Source of the DNA: Actinocorallia herbida
GTDB lineage: Bacteria > Actinomycetota > Actinomycetes > Streptosporangiales > Streptosporangiaceae
NCBI RefSeq assembly: GCF_003751225.1
Contig: NZ_RJKE01000001.1
Coordinates: 9,424,001 to 9,488,000 of the forward strand
DNA length: 64,000 nt
Direction: 5' to 3'
The translations under genes were made by a program, and so were the position numbers. Below the pieces are notes generated by a model. It was not told the origin of the DNA, did not search any database, and saw nothing but the letters and a program-made list of their open reading frames with translations. Positions 58,829 through 64,000 of this stretch are shown here, one piece after another. Within the stretch, counting starts at the first letter, position 1, and each line of letters opens with the position of its first letter.

Positions 58829-59398
58829 CTACCGCGGCGCGGGCCCGGCCTCCGCGACCGTCTGGAGGAGGCCCCAGACGAAGTGGGCGACATGGCGTGA
58901 TCCGTCGGGGGTGGTGAAGGAGGCGGTCCAGCGGCTCGGGCCTTCGCCCTCGCGGTGGGCGAGGGGGCCGAAGCGGAGGTCCAGGTCGGCGACGACGCAA
59001 GACCAGGGCGTCAGGTCGTCGACCGAGTCCAGCGCGGGGACCGGCACCCCGTCGGCCCTGACCAACCACTCCTGCAGAACCGCGCCGTTCCGCGCCGTCA
59101 GCACCTCGAACCGCAGGTCGGGCCAGAGCGGCAGCGTCCAGTGCGACGCCGCGAAATCGACGTCCCCCAGCCGCCGCTCCATCACCGCCTCGGGAGGCCC
59201 CAACACCGCCTCGAACCTCTGCCGCGCACCGGGAGACGCGCGCGACCGCAGCATCCGCTGCCACCGCGCGTTCACCTCCCGCATCTCGGTGCGCGTGCCC
59301 TCCAGCGCCCGCACCGCCTCCCAGACCAGGTCGGGCTGGTAGTCCGCCATCCGGCGCAGCAGCACCAATTCGAACTCCCGCCGAGCAAATCCCCTCAT
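58829..59398 (-). CDS. Conserved-looking hypothetical protein
   Basis: A 189-residue protein with helical N-terminal half ([20 protein letters not shown]) and beta-rich C-terminal half ending [17 protein letters not shown]. No signal peptide or known domain is recognised. ATG 59398 is chosen over the longer frame to 59500 because the upstream residues look non-coding. Convergent with proS. Confidence 0.65.
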   Translation of the reverse strand: MRGFARREFELVLLRRMADYQPDLVWEAVRALEGTRTEMREVNARWQRMLRSRASPGARQRFEAVLGPPEAVMERRLGDVDFAASHWTLPLWPDLRFEVLTARNGAVLQEWLVRADGVPVPALDSVDDLTPWSCVVADLDLRFGPLAHREGEGPSRWTASFTTPDGSRHVAHFVWGLLQTVAEAGPAPR

Positions 59399-59571
59399 CC
59401 CACCAGCAGTACCACCCGGCGTTGGAGGACGCGTCTCCCTCGTCCGACGGAAACCGGATTCCCACCGGTATCTACGCTCGGCCCGAGCCGTGGAGATCAA
59501 GGGTCGGTTCGGCGGTGGGTCCGCCGGTCCCTCGGGCTCCTTCGGCGCCCCCCGATCATTGGAGACTCGCC

Positions 59572-60678
59572 ATGGCGTTCACACGCGCTTCGATCGCGGC
59601 CGGAATCTGCGGTGTCCTCGTGTCGCCGGTATTCGCCGTTCCGGCGGCGGCCGCCGAACCGTCCGCCGGCCCGGCCGCCGCGGGCCCGGCCGCCAGGGCC
59701 GCGGTCAACGCGGCGGCCTGTACCGCCCCCGGTGCCATCTGTCTGCAGGACAGGACGTTCGCCATCACCTACACGGTGTCCGGCACAGGATGCGCCTGGA
59801 CCTCCCGCGTCGACTGGGGGGACGGCACGACCGAGAACGTCTCCTACGGGTCCGAGGGGTTCACCCGCAGCCACGAATACGCGAAGGCCGGCGTCTACCA
59901 GGTCTCCGTGACCGGTTCCGGAACCCCCACTTCGCCTTCGGTCCCCTCGTGCACCTTCAATCCCTACACCGCACAGGTCGAAGCGCCCAAGGACCACTTC
60001 CTGCTCGAAATGAAATCGTGGATACCCACGGACAAGGTCGTCGACCCTTACCACGTGGTGCCCTACTCGATCTCGACGCGCGACCTCGTGGACGACTGCG
60101 GGAAATTCCCCGACCTCGTCAAGCAGGAGTCGTACTTCCAGGGCGACGCCCACATCGGCTACGAGGGCAGTCACCGGGTCACCGGGGGCGTCGAGTTCGA
60201 CTGGGACGGACAGGCGGTCACCAACGTCCGGCCCGTGGGCCCGGCCGGCGGGGTGACCACGCGGCACTGGCTGATCACCAGGCGGGGAAACCCCACGCCG
60301 CAACACTGCCAGCGGTCCGAAGCCGACACCGCGACGGGCTCCGCGAGCGGCTCCGGCACGAACGTCACCCTGTCCTACCGCGCGGCCGACCCGCTGATCT
60401 TCCCCGCCCCGTCCATCAACAACACGGTGAGCGCGACGATCGGCGACGACAACGTCTCCCTCAACTTCCGCGTGACCGAATACCCCAACCAGGGATTCAC
60501 CCTGACACGCAACGGCACCCGCCTGGACCGCCGCGTCTACGTCAACGCCGCGTGCAGGCCCTCAACGGGCCCCCAGGGCTTCGTCACCCTGACCGCCGGC
60601 CTCCTCCAATTCCGCCGCGTGGTAGTCAACATCCCGACCGACACCCCCACCCCCGAAACCATCGCCCCCTGCTCCTGA
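59572..60678 (+). CDS. Secreted PKD-domain protein
   Basis: A 368-residue exported protein. The signal peptide ends near PAAAA-EPS. Residues about 85-130 form a PKD-like domain ([11 protein letters not shown] and [16 protein letters not shown]). The rest is a beta-rich extracellular region with five or more cysteines and no recognised enzyme motif. GGAG lies 8 bases before the ATG at 59572. Likely surface binding or adhesion. Confidence 0.8.
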   Translation: MAFTRASIAAGICGVLVSPVFAVPAAAAEPSAGPAAAGPAARAAVNAAACTAPGAICLQDRTFAITYTVSGTGCAWTSRVDWGDGTTENVSYGSEGFTRSHEYAKAGVYQVSVTGSGTPTSPSVPSCTFNPYTAQVEAPKDHFLLEMKSWIPTDKVVDPYHVVPYSISTRDLVDDCGKFPDLVKQESYFQGDAHIGYEGSHRVTGGVEFDWDGQAVTNVRPVGPAGGVTTRHWLITRRGNPTPQHCQRSEADTATGSASGSGTNVTLSYRAADPLIFPAPSINNTVSATIGDDNVSLNFRVTEYPNQGFTLTRNGTRLDRRVYVNAACRPSTGPQGFVTLTAGLLQFRRVVVNIPTDTPTPETIAPCS

Positions 60679-61109
60679 CCCAAGAAGACCCGACATCCAC
60701 CAGGGCCCCGGGAACACCCCGCGGGGATCCAGGATCGTCCTGATTCCAAGTCCCGTCCCGCATCGTGGCATCGACGCCATCTGGACGGGCCCTCGTGGCT
60801 TGTCGGTCACGCGTTGGGCAGACGGCGTTCGCGGGGCGCGTAGCCCTTGGACCGTGCGCTGCGGAGGGGCGCGAGTTCAGGTTCGCGGGTGTCGTGGCCG
60901 CGCCAGGTGGCGTGGCGGTGCCCGTCGAGGAGGCCGGGGCAGTCGGATACCCGATGCGTGCTCCGGCCTCTCGCGGTGATGGCGACCCGGGCGACGAGGC
61001 CTGTCGGTACGGGAGCGCACTGCGTCTCGACGCATTGCCCGACGATCAGGTCGTGGATGCCTCGCCCGTCCGCGGTGCGAGGCCGATCCTTCGGGAGCTG
61101 CAACGGCCG
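60679..61109. other. Intergenic region without supported genes
   Basis: A minus-strand frame of 164 codons (61301-60807) covers part of this stretch but shows no domain and overlaps the RNase H relic in a different frame; it may be decayed sequence. Confidence 0.4.
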
Positions 61110-61325
61110 CCCGGGAGTCCTCCCGGCCTTGCGCGGCGAGCTCATCGGCTCGTTCGTTGTCGCACTCCGGAGTGGCCCTCGACCCATTTCCAGGTGACCT
61201 CGTGCGTCGCGGTGGCGGCTTCCAGCCTTCCAAGGCCGACGTTCTCGACGACCTTCGTCTCGGAGATCCGCCAGCTGTCGCGCTTCCACTTCGCCATCCA
61301 CTGAGTGAGGCCAAGAAGGCGAGTT
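61110..61325 (-). pseudogene. rnhA: RNase HI fragment, truncated and frameshifted
   Basis: Minus-strand translation gives LLGLTQWMAKWKRDSW and then THEVTWKWVEGHSG, matching the C-terminal half of RNase HI (WxxxWKxxxW, and the WxWVxGHxG motif). The continuation DNERADELAAQG follows in another frame, consistent with loss of 2 bases after GHSG. The N-terminal half with the catalytic Asp/Glu is missing. Non-functional remnant. Confidence 0.75.
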
Positions 61326-61452
61326 CTGGCGGCCGACCGGGCATCCGGCCCGCCCGTCGGCGGCCCTTCCGCGCCGCCTCCTGGAGCACTCCTGGCGGGG
61401 CGCATCAGCCGATGTCGCCTGGTCGTCCTGACCGGATCCCTCGCCGTCCGCC

Positions 61453-62526
61453 CTACTTGGCGAGCTTCCAGGCCATCGCCTTCCTGAAGTTGGAGCCGTA
61501 GGCGATGACGCCTCCGCCGGGGCCGACGGTCAGGTCGTAGGAGAGCCACTTGCGCGGGAGGTCGAAGCCGTAGGAGACGAGCTTGCCGGCCTTGGTGTAG
61601 TGCTGCGCGACGTCGGTGTGGGGCTTGTCCCGGACGGCCCAGAACCCGCCCTTGCCGTCGGGGGTCAGGGACGCGACGGAGTCCGCGCCCGTCCGGTACA
61701 GGACGCTCCACTTCTTGCCGTTCCAGCGGACGACGGAGAAGCGCTGGCCGCCGTTCTTTCGCCGGACGGAGACGCTCATCACGACGGTGTCCGGGGACAG
61801 CGCGACCAGGTCCTCGGCGTCGACGCCGTCACAGGGGTCGGTCTTCGTGCAGCCGAGGAGGGCGCGGGACGGGGCCTTCACCGTCGTCCACGTGCGTCCG
61901 TCGAAGTGGCCCGGCCTGATCCCGGGGCGGGTGACGGCCCAGATGGTGCCGTTGGGCAGGGTGGAGGCCGCGATGCGCCGCTTGGCGGCGGTGGTGCTGG
62001 TCCAGGTGCCGCGGTCGTAGCGCCAGACGGTGGTGACCTTGTTCGTCGCCACGAAGAACCGGACGGAGCCGTCGCGCAGGACGGCGAGGCCGTCCGGCGC
62101 GTGGTCGAACCGCGGGATCCGCTTGACGATCTCCCAGGTCCGCCCGTCGAAGTGCAGGACGAGGTTGTCCGAGGTCGTCGTGTTCTCGCTCCCCACGCCG
62201 ACCATCCACAGGTCGGCGGCGCCGCCCGCGATCCCGTTCACGAAGCCGACGCCCTCGGGGAGCACGACCTCGTTCCACTTCGTCCCGTCCCAGTGCCGTC
62301 CGAGCACCCGGGGAACGCGGTCTTCGTACACGGTCACGAACATCCACACGTCGTCCGGCCCGAGCGCCTTGGTCAGCGTCACCTGGTCGTCGCCGGCGAA
62401 GTCCGACGGCAGGAACCGCGTGAACGTGTGCTTCGGCTCGGGCCCCTGCGCCGTCGCCGGATTCCCGGACGCCAGCAGGGCCCCGGCGGCGACCGCCGAC
62501 ATCCCGATCATCAGAGTCTTGTTCAC
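61453..62526 (-). CDS. Secreted propeller-like protein of unknown function
   Basis: A 357-residue exported protein. The signal peptide (NKTLMIGMSAVAAGALLASG) ends near ATA-QG. The mature part has repeated motifs of the style HWDGTKWNEVVLP, HFDGRTWEIVKR, HFDGRTWTTVKA and RWNGKKWSVLYR (F/W-D/N-G-x-x-W) alternating with DLWMVGV-type strands, indicating a beta-propeller. GTG 62526 with GGAGG upstream is the start. Function unknown. Confidence 0.8.
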   Translation of the reverse strand: MNKTLMIGMSAVAAGALLASGNPATAQGPEPKHTFTRFLPSDFAGDDQVTLTKALGPDDVWMFVTVYEDRVPRVLGRHWDGTKWNEVVLPEGVGFVNGIAGGAADLWMVGVGSENTTTSDNLVLHFDGRTWEIVKRIPRFDHAPDGLAVLRDGSVRFFVATNKVTTVWRYDRGTWTSTTAAKRRIAASTLPNGTIWAVTRPGIRPGHFDGRTWTTVKAPSRALLGCTKTDPCDGVDAEDLVALSPDTVVMSVSVRRKNGGQRFSVVRWNGKKWSVLYRTGADSVASLTPDGKGGFWAVRDKPHTDVAQHYTKAGKLVSYGFDLPRKWLSYDLTVGPGGGVIAYGSNFRKAMAWKLAK

Positions 62527-62702
62527 TTGTTCGACCTCCAGGCACACGGCGGGGGCGGGAGCACCGACAGCGCCGCGCGACGCCCCACCCCGCACACAGC
62601 GATGCCACGCCATTCGAGTGCCATCCGGACGCTTCGGTTCGAACAGCCCGCAATCCGGCCCCACCCGACCCCCAGCGTCCCCGCCAAGGCGTTCCGGACA
62701 TG

Positions 62703-62728
62703 AAAAAAGACCCCGCGAACAGGGTCTT
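62703..62728 (-). terminator. Rho-independent terminator of tRNA-Leu
   Basis: On the minus strand AAGACCC and GGGTCTT (62728-62722 and 62713-62707) form a 7-bp stem followed by a T run (62706-62703). It begins 4 bases after the encoded CCA end. Confidence 0.85.
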
Positions 62729-62731
62729 CTT

Positions 62732-62819
62732 TGGTGTCCGAGGGGGGACTTGAACCCCCACGCCCCGTAAAGGGCACTAGCACCTCAAGCTAGCGCGTCT
62801 GCCATTCCGCCACCCGGAC
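62732..62819 (-). tRNA. tRNA-Leu (GAG anticodon)
   Basis: The 5' GTCCGGG pairs with the 3' CTCGGAC; anticodon stem CTAGC/GCTAG encloses loop TTGAGGT with anticodon GAG. A long variable arm (TGCCCTTTACGGGGCG region) marks it as a class II tRNA. Discriminator A and an encoded CCA are present. Reads CUC/CUU. Confidence 0.95.
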
Positions 62820-63024
62820 GAGTGTCTCCGCGCTGGTAAGCGCGGCGGCGAGAAGAACCATACCACTGGGGCGGGGTGGGCGCGATTCGGATCTTTACGG
62901 GGCTTCGGAGGGGGTGGATCGGGGGGTTTCGGGTGGGGTGGATGAGGGGTTGAGCGGGGGTGGACGGTGGGGGTGGGGGCGCTGGGAGGATGGGGGGAGG
63001 TGCCAGTCGGGAGGGTGGGAAGCC
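62820..63024. other. G-rich promoter region upstream of the peptidase
   Basis: On the plus strand 62870-63005 contains many runs of 3-6 G separated by a few bases and very few C. No gene is seen. It could form G-quadruplex structures. Confidence 0.55.
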
Positions 63025-64000
63025 ATGGAGGACGAGGTCGTCGAGCTTTGCCGGGAGCTGATCCGGATCGACACGTCCAATACGGGGGAGGTGGACGGGC
63101 CCGGGGAGCGGGTGGCGGCGGAGTACGTCGCGGAGAAGCTCGAAGGGGTCGGGATCAAGACGACGGTGCTGGAGTCCGCCAAGCGGCGGACGAGTGTGGT
63201 GGCGCGGATCGAGGGGACCGAGCCGAGCAGGGACGCGCTGCTGCTGCACGGGCATCTCGACGTGGTGCCGGCGCAGGCGTCGGACTGGACGCACCACCCG
63301 TTCTCGGGTGAGATCGCCGACGGGTGCGTGTGGGGGCGCGGGGCCGTCGACATGAAGGACATGGACGCGATGATCCTCGCGTCGGTGCTGGACCGGGCGC
63401 GGACGGGGCGGCGGCCCAAGCGGGACATCGTCCTGGCGTTCCTCGCCGACGAGGAGGCCGGCGGGAAGTACGGCGCGCACTTCCTCGTGGACGAGCACCC
63501 GAACCTGTTCGAGGGCTGCACCGAGGCCGTCGGCGAGGTCGGCGGGTTCAGCCTGTCGGTGCCGGGGGACCGGCGCCTGTACTTGATCGAGACCGCCGAG
63601 AAGGGCCTCGCCTGGATGCGGTTGAAGGCCGTCGGGACGGCCGGGCACGGGTCGATGATCCACGATGACAACGCGGTGACGGAGCTGGCGAAGGCCGTCG
63701 CGCGGATCGGGCAGTACCAGTTCCCGCTCCAGCTGACGCCGACCGTCCGGCGGTTCCTGGAGGCCGCGTGCGAGGCGTACGGGGTGGACTTCGACCCGAA
63801 GGACCCCGAGGCGTCACTGCCGCATCTGGGGACGCTCGCGCGGATGATCGGCGCGACGCTCCGTAGCACCCTCAACCCGACCCGCCTGGACGCCGGGTAC
63901 AAGACGAACGTCATTCCGCAGCACGCCGAGGCGCAGATCGACGGACGGTTTCTGCCCGGTTATGAGCGGGAGTTCTTCGAGACGGTCGACGCGCTGCTCG
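63025..64000 (+). CDS. M20-family metallopeptidase (partial, 3' end beyond window)
   Basis: The first 325 residues of an M20/M25/M40 peptidase. Zinc-site residues His77 (LLHGHLDVV), Asp109 (GRGAVDMKD) and catalytic Glu143/Glu144 (ADEEAGG) are intact, and the lid/dimer domain begins about residue 195. Such enzymes hydrolyse dipeptides, N-acyl amino acids or carbamoyl compounds with two zinc ions. GGGAGGG precedes the ATG. The C-terminus lies beyond 64000. Confidence 0.92.
   Translation, partial: MEDEVVELCRELIRIDTSNTGEVDGPGERVAAEYVAEKLEGVGIKTTVLESAKRRTSVVARIEGTEPSRDALLLHGHLDVVPAQASDWTHHPFSGEIADGCVWGRGAVDMKDMDAMILASVLDRARTGRRPKRDIVLAFLADEEAGGKYGAHFLVDEHPNLFEGCTEAVGEVGGFSLSVPGDRRLYLIETAEKGLAWMRLKAVGTAGHGSMIHDDNAVTELAKAVARIGQYQFPLQLTPTVRRFLEAACEAYGVDFDPKDPEASLPHLGTLARMIGATLRSTLNPTRLDAGYKTNVIPQHAEAQIDGRFLPGYEREFFETVDALL

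Noticed and set aside
60807-61301. A 164-codon minus-strand frame
   Set aside because: Overlaps the RNase HI relic in another frame and shows no recognisable domain.

Overview
The window is chromosomal DNA of a very GC-rich actinobacterium. The evidence is the strong G/C third-position bias, frequent GTG/TTG starts, XRE-DUF5753/DUF397/small-ATPase regulator sets, a ClpP pair beside a PopR/ClgR-type activator, a crotonyl-CoA reductase, an actinobacterial-type single-domain proline dehydrogenase and many secreted hypothetical proteins. The gene set best fits the Streptosporangiales/Thermomonosporaceae side of the phylum (Actinomadura-like), but this is an inference from gene style only. No transposase, integrase, CRISPR array or replication origin was seen.

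Layout. 1-9 kb: the end of ccr, an SfnB/DszC-like flavoprotein divergent from an AhpD-like protein, a PucR regulator, an orphan sensor kinase, an alpha/beta hydrolase that has lost its catalytic triad, an ECF sigma factor and an acyl-CoA synthetase. 9-13 kb: a GT4 glycosyltransferase divergent from a coupled run of PIG-L deacetylase, YbhN-type membrane protein and Ser/Thr kinase. 13-22 kb: a GntR regulator, a class III cyclase-like protein followed closely by a patatin phospholipase and a Ski2-like helicase, two WhiJ-like regulator sets and a second cyclase-like protein. 22-28 kb: an ABC transporter with a DesK/DesR-type two-component system, prfC and a protein with three tandem HTH units. 28-36 kb: a TVP38 membrane protein, an epimerase, a complete ATPase/XRE/DUF397 triad, an MFS exporter, proline dehydrogenase with its divergent PucR regulator, and a sulfotransferase.

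36-45 kb: EI24 membrane protein, secreted hydrolases, a lipoprotein, a HemK-type methyltransferase, a scar with two decayed genes around a perfect inverted repeat, a tandem repeat array, an aldo/keto reductase and the clpP-clpP/popR module with a palindromic operator. 45-53 kb: a SoxR regulator divergent from an MFS plus quinone-reductase operon, an unknown membrane protein, a TetR/P450 divergent pair and another TetR. 53-64 kb: a large Ser/Thr kinase fused to a WD40 propeller, proS, secreted proteins, a broken RNase HI fragment, tRNA-Leu(GAG) and the start of an M20 peptidase.

Themes. Regulation dominates: two PucR, two TetR, GntR, SoxR, PopR and three WhiJ-like XRE proteins, several with visible palindromic operators. 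The most interesting leads are two cyclase-homology proteins that keep both metal-binding aspartates and the transition-state Asn/Arg pair but lack the usual purine-selecting lysine. One sits 22 bp upstream of a patatin-like lipase gene, an arrangement reminiscent of nucleotide-signal/effector defence modules (inference). Most convergent gene pairs are separated by perfect GC-rich hairpins.
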